Assembly (NCBI RefSeq): GCF_000963925.1
Contig: NZ_BAMV01000018.1
Location: 209,735-273,734, forward strand
DNA from: Acetobacter cibinongensis
GTDB lineage: Bacteria > Pseudomonadota > Alphaproteobacteria > Acetobacterales > Acetobacteraceae
Length of the DNA: 64,000 nt
Direction of reading: 5' to 3'
In this document: positions 17,553 through 25,586 of the stretch, in pieces
Layout of the letters: each line of letters begins with the position of its first letter
How positions within the stretch are numbered: position 1 is the first letter of the stretch
The notes under the pieces: model-generated
Database searches by the model: none
Told to the model about the DNA's origin: nothing
The model's input: the letters and a program-made list of their open reading frames with translations, nothing else
Program-made: the position numbers and the translations under genes

Positions 17553-17582
17553 AAAGGAGGGATAAGTTCCCTCCTTTCTTTA
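17553..17582 (+). terminator. Terminator after the hsp20 gene
   Basis: Arms AAAGGAGGGA and TCCCTCCTTT flank a short loop, followed by a T-rich run. Confidence 0.85.
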
Positions 17583-17739
17583 TTTCATGCATTTGCTTCT
17601 TGACCTTGTGGGGGCGCTCCCTCCATATCATCGCCAACACAAGCGCGCCGGCAGGCACGCGGGCCTTACTGGATAGGGTTCCGAACCGTCACTCTCTCCG
17701 GTGCCTGCGCAAGCGCCACCCGACGACAGGATGGAACCA

Positions 17740-18339
17740 ATGACGACCCTACCGCTGATGCCTAAAGCCACCGCAGTGTGGTTGATTGAAAGAACAGCCC
17801 TCAGCTTTGGCCAGATTGCCGAATTCTGTGGCATGCATCCGCTTGAAGTTCAGGCCATTGCAGATGGCGAAGTGGCTCAGGGCATTGTCGGGTATGACCC
17901 GGTCTCAAACCGTCAGCTCACACAGGAAGAGATCCGCCGGTGCGAAGCTAGTCCTGATGCAAAACTGAAAATTCTGGCTGTCAACAATCCGGTTAAACGC
18001 AGGTCAAAGGGTGCCCGGTACACCCCTGTTGCAAAACGCCATGACCGGCCAGACGCCATTGCCTTTCTGCTGCGCAACTTCCCGCAGTTGGGTGACCAGG
18101 AAGTTGTCAAACTTCTGGGCACAACAAAGGACACCATTGCCAAAGTGCGTAACAAGCAACACTGGAACACGCCTAACATTAAACCGCGTGATCCCGTGAC
18201 TATCGGTCTGTGCCGACAGGCCGATCTAAATGCTGCTGTGCAGGCTGCCAATCTGCGCCTTGAACGTGAAGGCCACGAAGTGCCACAGGCTCCGCTACCG
18301 GAAGCCTATGGTGAGCACGAAAGCGCTACAGGCGAATAA
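17740..18339 (+). CDS. trcR: DUF1013 protein, TrcR-type cell cycle regulator
   Basis: Protein of 199 residues belonging to DUF1013, a family confined largely to Alphaproteobacteria and named cell cycle transcriptional regulator TrcR. Recognisable parts are LMPKATAVWLIERTALSF with a helix-turn-helix-like N-terminus and FCGMHPLEVQAIADGE, then HDRPDAIAFLLRNFP and TTKDTIAKVRNKQHWN. Three starts are in frame; the ATG at 17740 was chosen because AGGA lies eight bases before it and it gives the family's usual N-terminus MTTLPLMPK. It is followed by a strong terminator. Its exact regulon cannot be read from the sequence. Confidence 0.85.
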   Translation: MTTLPLMPKATAVWLIERTALSFGQIAEFCGMHPLEVQAIADGEVAQGIVGYDPVSNRQLTQEEIRRCEASPDAKLKILAVNNPVKRRSKGARYTPVAKRHDRPDAIAFLLRNFPQLGDQEVVKLLGTTKDTIAKVRNKQHWNTPNIKPRDPVTIGLCRQADLNAAVQAANLRLEREGHEVPQAPLPEAYGEHESATGE

Positions 18340-18345
18340 GCAAAG

Positions 18346-18384
18346 AAAAAGCCGCTGGAGGACTGGTCCTTCAGCGGCTTTTTT
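18346..18384 (+). terminator. Terminator after trcR, shared with convergent small gene
   Basis: Arms AAAAGCCGCTG and CAGCGGCTTTTTT close a stable hairpin with a T-run on the right; the A-run on the left could serve the leftward ydcH-like gene. Confidence 0.85.
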
Positions 18385-18396
18385 ATGACGTGTGGG

Positions 18397-18561
18397 TCAG
18401 GAGGAGAGCCGTTCTATTTCTTCCTTGATCCTCAGCTTCTCGAGCTTGAGGGTCATGAGAACGCGAGCATCCGGTCTGGGGCGTCCGCCTTCCGATGAGA
18501 TTTTCTGATCAATCCGTGAGTGACGCGTTTTTAAGCTTTCAATCCGCGAAGAGAGTGTCAT
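18397..18561 (-). CDS. YdcH/DUF465 family small coiled-coil protein (leftward copy)
   Basis: Fifty-four residues beginning MTLSSRIESLKTRHSRID and ending EEIERLSS. The ESL-x-x-(K/R)H-x-x-(I/L)-(D/E) start and the later LKLEKLRIKEEI segment are the DUF465 (YdcH) pattern, a short antiparallel helical hairpin of unknown function. GGAGG lies six bases before the ATG. It is divergent from a second DUF465 gene 234 bases away, and convergent with trcR. Confidence 0.8.
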   Translation of the reverse strand: MTLSSRIESLKTRHSRIDQKISSEGGRPRPDARVLMTLKLEKLRIKEEIERLSS

Positions 18562-18795
18562 CGGTGCCTCCATTCATGTTGGTGGTCATAAAACCGTAAC
18601 GCAGAAGTCTTAAATGTTTCCATGTTTTTTTCATAAAAACTGACAGTAAGATATGCATTACCCTCATGGCTTCGGCTTTTGTTTTCCCGCTCCTTCTGAT
18701 ACGACTCAAAAATGAAAAGACGTGAGAAAACACTGCTACGGCACTCTATTACCCGTTTGTAAAAACCGGGAATAGTGCTCGGGAGATCTCAGAAC

Positions 18796-19002
18796 ATGCT
18801 GAAAGACCGTGATTCTCTTCTTGGCCAGCTCCACGAGCTTCGCAGTGAACATCGCGATCTGGACACCGTCATCAACCGCCTGATTCAGGGGGATGGGCTG
18901 GTGGACCAACTCTATCTTCAGCGTCTCAAAAAGCGCAAATTGCTGCTACGGGACAGAATTACCTATCTTGAAAGTCAGCTTATCCCTGATGATATTGCCT
19001 GA
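18796..19002 (+). CDS. YdcH/DUF465 family small coiled-coil protein (rightward copy)
   Basis: Sixty-eight residues from the ATG at 18796, with GGGAG upstream; the frame extends to a GTG at 18775 without need. Residues [15 protein letters not shown] and [19 protein letters not shown] show the two-helix DUF465 pattern. It is 32 bases before purE and probably cotranscribed with purEK. Function is unknown. Confidence 0.8.
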   Translation: MLKDRDSLLGQLHELRSEHRDLDTVINRLIQGDGLVDQLYLQRLKKRKLLLRDRITYLESQLIPDDIA

Positions 19003-19034
19003 CTTTCCTTGACCAGAACGGACAGACCCCAAAA

Positions 19035-19574
19035 GTGAGCGAAACAGCCCCCCTCCCTTCCGCTACAACGGAAGCCGCAGACATTACCCCCAAAGTTGGC
19101 ATCATCATGGGCAGCCAGTCTGACTGGGAAACAATGCGGCACGCGGATGCCATTCTGACAGAGTTTGAGATCCCACACGAAACGTTAATTGTATCGGCAC
19201 ACCGCACACCGGACCGTTTGTGTGAGTACGCAAAAACTGCTGCGGGCCGGGGTCTGTCCGTCATTATTGCGGGTGCCGGTGGGGCTGCCCATCTGCCTGG
19301 CATGTGTGCAGCCTGGACCCGCCTGCCCGTGTTGGGTGTTCCGGTTGAATCCCGCGCATTAAAGGGAATGGACAGTCTGCTCTCCATAGTCCAGATGCCC
19401 GGCGGCGTGCCGGTTGGCACTCTGGCCATTGGAGCATCGGGGGCTAAAAACGCAGCGCTGCTTGCTGCCTCAATTTTGGCATTGCAGGATTCTGACCTCG
19501 CTGCCCGCCTGGACACATGGCGTGCCCTTCAAACCGCCTCTGTCGCTAACGCACCAACCTCCGAAGACCAATGA
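19035..19574 (+). CDS. purE: 5-(carboxyamino)imidazole ribonucleotide mutase
   Basis: De novo purine synthesis enzyme that converts N5-CAIR to CAIR, working with PurK encoded next. The 179-residue protein shows [13 protein letters not shown] (phosphate-binding loop), the SAHRTPDR active-site segment with the catalytic histidine, and [10 protein letters not shown]. The start is a GTG, and the first 20 residues are a variable extension. The stop overlaps the purK start by four bases (ATGA), indicating translational coupling. Confidence 0.96.
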   Translation: MSETAPLPSATTEAADITPKVGIIMGSQSDWETMRHADAILTEFEIPHETLIVSAHRTPDRLCEYAKTAAGRGLSVIIAGAGGAAHLPGMCAAWTRLPVLGVPVESRALKGMDSLLSIVQMPGGVPVGTLAIGASGAKNAALLAASILALQDSDLAARLDTWRALQTASVANAPTSEDQ

Positions 19575-20740
19575 CCTCTTTTTCCCCTGCACTGGCTCCC
19601 AATGCCGTTATTGGCATTGTTGGCGGTGGACAGTTGGGCCGTATGTCGGCCATGGCTGCCGCCAAATTGGGTTTTAGAACCCATATTCTGACACAAGATC
19701 CACACGGTCCCGCAGCTCAGGTGTCCGATGGCGTTACCTTGGGTGCCTATGACGACCTGACGGCGCTGGAAAAATTTGCCCGTGCGGTGGATGTCATTAC
19801 GTTCGAGTTCGAAAATATTAATGCAGATGGTCTGGACTGTCTGGCGCAACATTGCCCCGTGCATCCTTCTGGGGCCATCCTGCGGACCAGTCAGGACCGC
19901 AGTGTCGAGAAATCTTTCCTGACAGAGACCGGTATCCCTATCGCGCCCTGGCATCAGGTCGATGATCTGGCCTCCCTGTCAGAGGCCGCAGAAAAACTTG
20001 GCTTTCCCTTCATTCTTAAAACAGCCCGAGACGGGTATGATGGAAAAGGCCAACGCCGGGTTTATACGCCGCAGGACATGATCCCAGCGTTTGAGGCTTT
20101 GGCACCACGCAGGCTTGTTGCGGAAGGCATGGTCGATTTTGCCTGTGAAGTCAGCGTAATGGTTGTGCGCGGGCATGATGGGACGATCCGTTGTTTCGAC
20201 CCCGGCCAGAATTTTCATAAAAACGGCATTCTCGATCTTACTCTGGCACCGGCCCCCATAGATCCCACAGTCGCAGCGCAGGCCCAGAGCCTTGCGGCCT
20301 CCATTGCCGAGCAACTCGGTTTGATCGGTATTATGGGAGTAGAACTCTTCGTTGACCGCACAGGCACTCTGCTTGTGAACGAGATAGCCCCCCGCCCCCA
20401 TAATTCTGGCCACTGGACAATGAATGCCTGCCCGGTTGATCAGTTTGAGATGCATATCCGCGCTGTGGCAGGGCTCCCATTGCCTGAAGCCTCTCGTCAT
20501 TCAGATGCCGTCATGAAAAACCTGATTGGCCCTGATGATATGGCCTTGTGGCCAGATATTGTGGCCGCCCCCGGCCTTCTCCCGCATTTATACGGCAAAG
20601 CAGAAGCCCGTCATGGTCGCAAGATGGGCCACGTAAACGTTGTATTCCCTTATGGCAGCCTACCCGGTCCGTTAGGGATTCAGGATGCGTTAGGACCGTT
20701 GGCAGAGCATGAAAAAGCCCCTGAATTAGCGGACACCTAA
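19571..20740 (+). CDS. purK: 5-(carboxyamino)imidazole ribonucleotide synthase
   Basis: ATP-grasp enzyme of 389 residues that makes N5-CAIR from AIR, bicarbonate and ATP. Conserved parts include [10 protein letters not shown] at the N-terminus, [16 protein letters not shown], the ATP-grasp segment [15 protein letters not shown], and [14 protein letters not shown] near the catalytic site. Length is typical. It overlaps purE and ends convergent to the radC gene. Confidence 0.97.
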   Translation: MTSFSPALAPNAVIGIVGGGQLGRMSAMAAAKLGFRTHILTQDPHGPAAQVSDGVTLGAYDDLTALEKFARAVDVITFEFENINADGLDCLAQHCPVHPSGAILRTSQDRSVEKSFLTETGIPIAPWHQVDDLASLSEAAEKLGFPFILKTARDGYDGKGQRRVYTPQDMIPAFEALAPRRLVAEGMVDFACEVSVMVVRGHDGTIRCFDPGQNFHKNGILDLTLAPAPIDPTVAAQAQSLAASIAEQLGLIGIMGVELFVDRTGTLLVNEIAPRPHNSGHWTMNACPVDQFEMHIRAVAGLPLPEASRHSDAVMKNLIGPDDMALWPDIVAAPGLLPHLYGKAEARHGRKMGHVNVVFPYGSLPGPLGIQDALGPLAEHEKAPELADT

Positions 20741-20747
20741 AGCGCCC

Positions 20748-20785
20748 TCCGGCAGGAAGGCGTTAAAGCAGCCCCTCCTGCCGGA
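20748..20785. terminator. Inverted repeat at the purK/radC junction
   Basis: Perfect ten-base arms TCCGGCAGGA (20748-20757) and TCCTGCCGGA (20776-20785). The right arm is inside the last codons of radC. No T-run follows on either strand, so intrinsic termination is possible but weak. Confidence 0.45.
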
Positions 20786-21560
20786 AACTGAACAAAAGGC
20801 CATGGCCTACAATGACATGGTCCCACACCGTAATACCCATAAGCTGTGCAGCTTTGGAAATACGGTACGTTATATCAATATCGTCCTGAGATGGGGTGGG
20901 GTCCCCGCTTGGGTGATTATGCACCAATACAAGGTAAGGGGATTGAAGCTCCAAGGCCCTACGCACCACTTCCCGCGGGTATAATGGGGCATGATCTATA
21001 GTGCCACGACCACTGACCTCATCGGCCAGCAATTTGAACGCTGAATCCAGAAAGAGGATACGAACCTGCTCAATATCCTCATGCCCCATGACCGTGCGCA
21101 AATAGGCCTCAAGCTGTTCTTTTTTGAGAAGAATTTTTCCCTGCTTTAATTTGGCTAACTGCATCCGCCGGGCTGCATCATAAACAAGCTGAAGATAAAT
21201 GCTGAGCAGCGTGTTCCCGCCGGATGCCCTTTCCTGCGCTTTGCATGGTGCGCTTATCACTGCGGCAAAAGACCCAAAACGCGAGATTAGCTCCACTGCC
21301 ACATCTTCTGCCTGTTTTTCACGCGGCGTAATGGCGAGAATAAGTTTGGTCAGCAGGACGACATCGTCAGAGGCGGGAGGGCATGCAGGAGCAACTGTTT
21401 CATCTCCGCAATGTGTGTGGCCCTGCTGCAAGTCTTGCAGAAACGGAAGCCTTACAGGCGTTGTCGCACCATCGAGTGAGAAATTTGCGGCATCGGACAA
21501 GGCATGCGGCGTACCTGCCGTGCCAGACGCCTGTAGTAAAGGACTGGCCTTCTTTACCAC
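20763..21560 (-). CDS. radC: RadC-family JAB/MPN domain protein, intact metal site
   Basis: Protein of 265 residues. The C-terminal JAMM motif is complete: E181 (ADEVSGRG), then H214-x-H216 and D227 in HNHPSGDPTPSQDD, the set that binds zinc in MPN+ metalloproteases. The RadC family is often annotated as DNA repair but its biochemical role is unclear. The first 70 residues are a low-complexity extension before a helix-hairpin-helix-like region. Translation starts at a GTG overlapping the stop of the upstream paralogue by seven bases, so the two are coupled. See the neighbouring degenerate copy. Confidence 0.88.
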   Translation of the reverse strand: MVKKASPLLQASGTAGTPHALSDAANFSLDGATTPVRLPFLQDLQQGHTHCGDETVAPACPPASDDVVLLTKLILAITPREKQAEDVAVELISRFGSFAAVISAPCKAQERASGGNTLLSIYLQLVYDAARRMQLAKLKQGKILLKKEQLEAYLRTVMGHEDIEQVRILFLDSAFKLLADEVSGRGTIDHAPLYPREVVRRALELQSPYLVLVHNHPSGDPTPSQDDIDITYRISKAAQLMGITVWDHVIVGHGLLFSFRQEGLL

Positions 21561-22345
21561 TCATCCTGTCCCATAGTGCGAAAGCTCAGCCATTGACCGT
21601 TTCTCATGACAAGATGATCATGAACGTCCAGCGCCAGCAGAGGTGCCGCCTTTAAAAGAGCCTGGACAAACGGGATGTCTTTTTGCATCTGCTGCGCTCT
21701 GGAAAGCCCGTCTGACACAAGCCTGACCGTCACCAAAGCGGACGCATTATGCGCCAGAGCCTGCTTCAAGATATCGGCCACACAGGCTTTAGTCGTTTTA
21801 TCCGGCATGTCCATAACCGGTTCATCGGCAAGCAGATGATTTTTGATATCAAGAAACAACACGCGTAATTGCCCGGCTGGCAACCCTGTAAAAGCCGTAT
21901 GGCAATAAGTCAGCAATTTATCCCACTTGCCAATATCGGCACGTTTTGTGGTCTGGGGCGTGCTCAACTTCTCGGCTATTTCCGGCATGAGCGCCAGAAG
22001 CCTCACACAGGCAGGCCCCACACCGGCTTCTTTCAAGGCCGCTGCCGGTGCTTCCAGAACGGCGCTCAGGCTGCCAAAGCTATTAATCAGTGCCTTTGCC
22101 TGCGGTTTAGTGTCCCGCCGCGGCACACCGGGGAAAAGCAGCATCTCAAGTATTTCGTAATCAGCAAGGCCACTCGCGCCCTTCTGTTCCACACGCAGGC
22201 GCATCCGTTTCCTGTGTCCGGATGGGCCCGTACTTGCAAAAACCTGCCCCACGCTCAGCCTCACTTGCCCCAAGAGGGCGCTTTCATGATGCTCAGGCCA
22301 AAAAGCCGCCCGGTTTTTAACGGCTCCGATTGGCCTTCGCTTCAC
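21554..22345 (-). CDS. RadC-like paralogue lacking the JAMM metal ligands
   Basis: Protein of 263 residues with the canonical RadC N-terminus (GHRKRMRLRVEQKG, YEILEMLLF, helix-hairpin-helix near AALKEAGVG). The C-terminal half aligns with the adjacent RadC: LFLDIKNHLLADE, then ALVTVRLVSDGLSRAQQMQ where the partner has LVLVHNHPSGDPTPSQ, and DVHDHLVMRNG where it has VWDHVIVGHG. The HxH histidines become Arg and Val and the motif aspartate becomes Gln in a gap-free alignment; only the upstream glutamate remains. The frame is intact and its stop overlaps the partner's start, so this looks like a maintained pseudoenzyme rather than decay. MPN+/MPN- pairs are known in eukaryotes, but the analogy is inference. 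Confidence 0.8.
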   Translation of the reverse strand: MKRRPIGAVKNRAAFWPEHHESALLGQVRLSVGQVFASTGPSGHRKRMRLRVEQKGASGLADYEILEMLLFPGVPRRDTKPQAKALINSFGSLSAVLEAPAAALKEAGVGPACVRLLALMPEIAEKLSTPQTTKRADIGKWDKLLTYCHTAFTGLPAGQLRVLFLDIKNHLLADEPVMDMPDKTTKACVADILKQALAHNASALVTVRLVSDGLSRAQQMQKDIPFVQALLKAAPLLALDVHDHLVMRNGQWLSFRTMGQDEW

Positions 22346-22364
22346 ATGGTATTATAAAGCCATA

Positions 22365-24599
22365 GTGAGCACGTCAGAACATCCCCCTTCGCCGCTTTTT
22401 TCTTCTCCCGCCCCTGAAGGAGCGCCGGGCTATCTTGAGCGCCTGAACCCGGAGCAACGCGCCGCCATTGAAACAACAGATGGCCCCCTTCTGGTCTTGG
22501 CTGGTGCCGGGACCGGAAAGACACGCGTTTTAACCACGCGGTTTGCGCATATTCTGCTCAGTGGCCGCGCAAAACCTTGGCAAATTCTGACTGTTACCTT
22601 TACCAACAAAGCCGCGCGGGAAATGCGCGAACGGATCAGTTTTCTGTTGGGTGAACCTGTTGAAGGCCTGTGGCTTGGCACCTTTCATGCTCTGTGCGCC
22701 AGAATGCTCCGCCGCCATGCAGAATATGTAGGGCTGACACACGGCTTCACCATTCTGGACACAGATGACCAGTTACGTCTGCTCAAGCAGGTCATGGAAC
22801 CGTGGCGCATTGATACAAAACGCTGGCCTGCTCCGGGCCTGATGGGCGTTATTCAGCGGTGGAAAGACCGTGGCCTGACCCCTGCGCGTGTGACCGACAC
22901 TGAAGATTCAGACTTTGCCGATGGCCACGCCCGCGCCATTTATACAGCCTACCAAACCCGCCTGCGCGAACTGAACGCCTGCGATTTTGGCGACCTCATG
23001 TTGCATGTGGCAGAAATCCTGCGCACCCGCCCCGATGTTCTGGATCAATACCACCGGCTCTTCCGTTATATTCTGGTGGATGAATATCAGGACACCAATA
23101 CCATCCAGTATCTCTGGCTCCGGCTACTGGCCAAACGGACTGGCTACCCGTCCAACATCTGTTGCGTGGGGGATGATGACCAATCCATCTATTCCTGGCG
23201 TGGAGCAGAAGTTGAGAACATTCTCCGCTTTGAAAAAGACTTCCCCGGCGCACAAATCGTCCGGCTTGAGCGTAATTACCGTTCTACCCAACATATTCTG
23301 GGTGCCGCAGCGGGCCTGATTGCCCATAATGACGGACGGCTGGGCAAAACCCTGCGTTCCGGCAAGGACGATGCCAGCGGGGAAAAAGTTCTGGTAACCG
23401 GTGTGTGGGATTCGGAAGCAGAAGCCCGTGCTGTGTGCGATTCAGCAGCCTCCTTCCACGCCAAAGGCCAGTCTCTGGCTGAAATGGCCATTCTGGTTCG
23501 CGCCGGTTTCCAAACGCGTGCATTTGAAGAGCGTCTGGTCCAGACCGGCCTGCCCTACCGGATTGTGGGCGGCGTAAGGTTTTACGAGCGCGCTGAAATT
23601 CGCGATGCCATGGCTTACATGCGCATTGTGAACCAGCCAGCGGATGACCTTGCGTTTGAACGCATTATTAATGTGCCAAAACGCGGCGTTGGTCCGGCTG
23701 CTCTTCAAAAGCTTCATGCCGCAGCACGGGCGCGGCAGGTCCCTCTGGCCGCAGGCACACAGGCCCTTCTGGATGAAGGGGGCCTGAAAGGTAAGATGGC
23801 GGCGCAGCTTGGAACGCTCATGAACGCCCTGTCCACCACACGTGACATCCTGACCCGCGAGGGACATGTGGTTGCGGTTGAACACCTGCTGGAAGAAACC
23901 GGGTATCTGGATATGTGGCGCAATGACCGCTCCATAGAGGCACCGGGACGACTGGAAAACCTGAAAGAGTTAGTGCGCGCGCTCTCTGATTTTGGGACGC
24001 TTGGTGAGTTTCTGGACCATGTTGCGCTGGTCATGGAGCATGACGAAAACGCGGGTGACGCCAAACTCTCCCTCATGACCCTGCATGGAGCCAAGGGGCT
24101 GGAGTTTGATACCGTGTTTCTGCCGGGCTGGGAGGAAGGCGTCTTCCCGTCCCAACGCACGTTAGATGAGGGCGGCCTGAAAGGGCTGGAAGAAGAACGC
24201 CGCCTTGCCTATGTGGGCATTACCCGCGCCCGCAAACATGCCCTTATTTTTCATGCTGACCGCCGCCGTATCTACGCCAACTGGCAGCCCTCCATGCCCA
24301 GCCGCTTTCTGGATGAACTGCCGGATGAGCATATTATCCGCAAAGAAAACGGTGCAGCCCCGCAGCAGCGCCTCAACATGACAGACTCCGTGTTTGCAAA
24401 CGGGCCACTCACCACGCGCCGCCGGCAGGACCCCATGCTGGCAGATGCAAACACGGCCAGCTTTCAGCTTGGTGACCATGTCCGCCACCCCCGCTTTGGG
24501 GTTGGCATTATCATCAGCGCAGACCGCCACCACCTTGAGATTGCGTTTGAAAGTGGTGACACCAAACGCCTCCTCTCCTCCTTTATAGAGAAAATTTAA
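22365..24599 (+). CDS. uvrD: UvrD/PcrA-type superfamily 1 DNA helicase
   Basis: ATP-dependent 3'-5' DNA helicase of 744 residues, acting in repair and replication. Motifs in order: Q-motif region LNPEQRAAIETTDGP, Walker A AGAGTGKT at 46-53, FTNKAAREMR, the Walker B DEYQD, GDDDQSIYSWRGA, VRLERNYRST, LMTLHGAKGLEF and YVGITRAR. The C-terminal HPRFGVGIII segment is the Tudor-like tail of PcrA/UvrD, which contacts RNA polymerase. Translation begins at a GTG with no ribosome site and an AT-rich TATTATAAA just before it, so the mRNA may be leaderless. Its stop overlaps the prmA start by one base. Confidence 0.95.
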   Translation: MSTSEHPPSPLFSSPAPEGAPGYLERLNPEQRAAIETTDGPLLVLAGAGTGKTRVLTTRFAHILLSGRAKPWQILTVTFTNKAAREMRERISFLLGEPVEGLWLGTFHALCARMLRRHAEYVGLTHGFTILDTDDQLRLLKQVMEPWRIDTKRWPAPGLMGVIQRWKDRGLTPARVTDTEDSDFADGHARAIYTAYQTRLRELNACDFGDLMLHVAEILRTRPDVLDQYHRLFRYILVDEYQDTNTIQYLWLRLLAKRTGYPSNICCVGDDDQSIYSWRGAEVENILRFEKDFPGAQIVRLERNYRSTQHILGAAAGLIAHNDGRLGKTLRSGKDDASGEKVLVTGVWDSEAEARAVCDSAASFHAKGQSLAEMAILVRAGFQTRAFEERLVQTGLPYRIVGGVRFYERAEIRDAMAYMRIVNQPADDLAFERIINVPKRGVGPAALQKLHAAARARQVPLAAGTQALLDEGGLKGKMAAQLGTLMNALSTTRDILTREGHVVAVEHLLEETGYLDMWRNDRSIEAPGRLENLKELVRALSDFGTLGEFLDHVALVMEHDENAGDAKLSLMTLHGAKGLEFDTVFLPGWEEGVFPSQRTLDEGGLKGLEEERRLAYVGITRARKHALIFHADRRRIYANWQPSMPSRFLDELPDEHIIRKENGAAPQQRLNMTDSVFANGPLTTRRRQDPMLADANTASFQLGDHVRHPRFGVGIIISADRHHLEIAFESGDTKRLLSSFIEKI

Positions 24600-25516
24600 T
24601 GGCCCCTCCTCCCCGCAGACACGCCACAGCCCTCGAGACGGTCAGCGTCACCGTGCCTGAATCCGCTGTTGAAGCCTATGAAAGCGCCATAGGCACCGTA
24701 TGCACCACCGTTGGTATTTTTGAAGCCAACCCTGAGGGCACTTTGTGGCGTGTTGAGGGTGTGAAAGACGTAGGCCACCGTGATGATGAGCTGGAGACAG
24801 CCCTGACTCTCGCTCAGTTGACCAGCAGCACAGTCGCTCCGCTTGAGCGGGCCGAAACCGAGGCAGAAGGCTGGCTGGCCCGGACATATGAGGCCTTCCC
24901 TGAGCAGGAAGTAGGCCAGCGCTTTGTTGTGCGGGGCACGCATCTGCCCGATACGCATAACGCTACCCGCATTGTTCTGACGCTGGATGCCGGGGTGGCT
25001 TTTGGGTCTGGCGAGCATGGCTCCACCCGTGGCTGCCTGCGGGCACTTGAATATATGGCGCACCGCAAGCCCCGCCGTATTCTGGACCTTGGGTGTGGCT
25101 CTGGCATTCTGGCCATGGCCGCAGCAGCCCTGCTGCACCAGAAAGTGCTGGCCGTTGATATTGAACCCTGGTCTGTCCGGGTTTCTGCAGAAAACGCAGC
25201 CCGTAACGGGTTGAGTCGTTCGCTGACCTGCCGTCTGGGCAATGGCTGGCGTACTCCGGAAATTCGCCGCAAAGCGCCCTATGATCTAGTATTTGCCAAC
25301 ATTCTCGCCCGTCCACTTTGCCTGATGGCGAAAGATCTGGCCCTGAATCTGGCTCCGGGTGGTACCGTTATTCTGGCTGGCCTGCTGCGTACCCAGATCC
25401 GCATGGTTCTGGCGGCTCATCAACGGCAAGGGCTGGTGCTGGAAAAAACCTTCCGTGAGGGGGACTGGGCCACGCTGGTCCTCCGTAAACCCTACGCTCT
25501 GCCGCAGGCTGCGTAA
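24599..25516 (+). CDS. prmA: Ribosomal protein L11 methyltransferase
   Basis: SAM-dependent enzyme that methylates lysines and the N-terminus of ribosomal protein L11. The 305-residue protein has a substrate-binding N-terminal domain and then the methyltransferase domain with DAGVAFGSGEHGST and the SAM motif LDLGCGSGILAMAA near residues 161-174, plus the catalytic-site segment FANILARPL. The ATG overlaps the uvrD stop (TAATG), so the genes are translationally coupled. Confidence 0.93.
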   Translation: MAPPPRRHATALETVSVTVPESAVEAYESAIGTVCTTVGIFEANPEGTLWRVEGVKDVGHRDDELETALTLAQLTSSTVAPLERAETEAEGWLARTYEAFPEQEVGQRFVVRGTHLPDTHNATRIVLTLDAGVAFGSGEHGSTRGCLRALEYMAHRKPRRILDLGCGSGILAMAAAALLHQKVLAVDIEPWSVRVSAENAARNGLSRSLTCRLGNGWRTPEIRRKAPYDLVFANILARPLCLMAKDLALNLAPGGTVILAGLLRTQIRMVLAAHQRQGLVLEKTFREGDWATLVLRKPYALPQAA

Positions 25517-25586
25517 GCCCCTCCCTCTGACCCTCCAGTGCGTTGCACTGCTTCATTGTTAAAGACTACGTTTTAAGGACCCGCCA

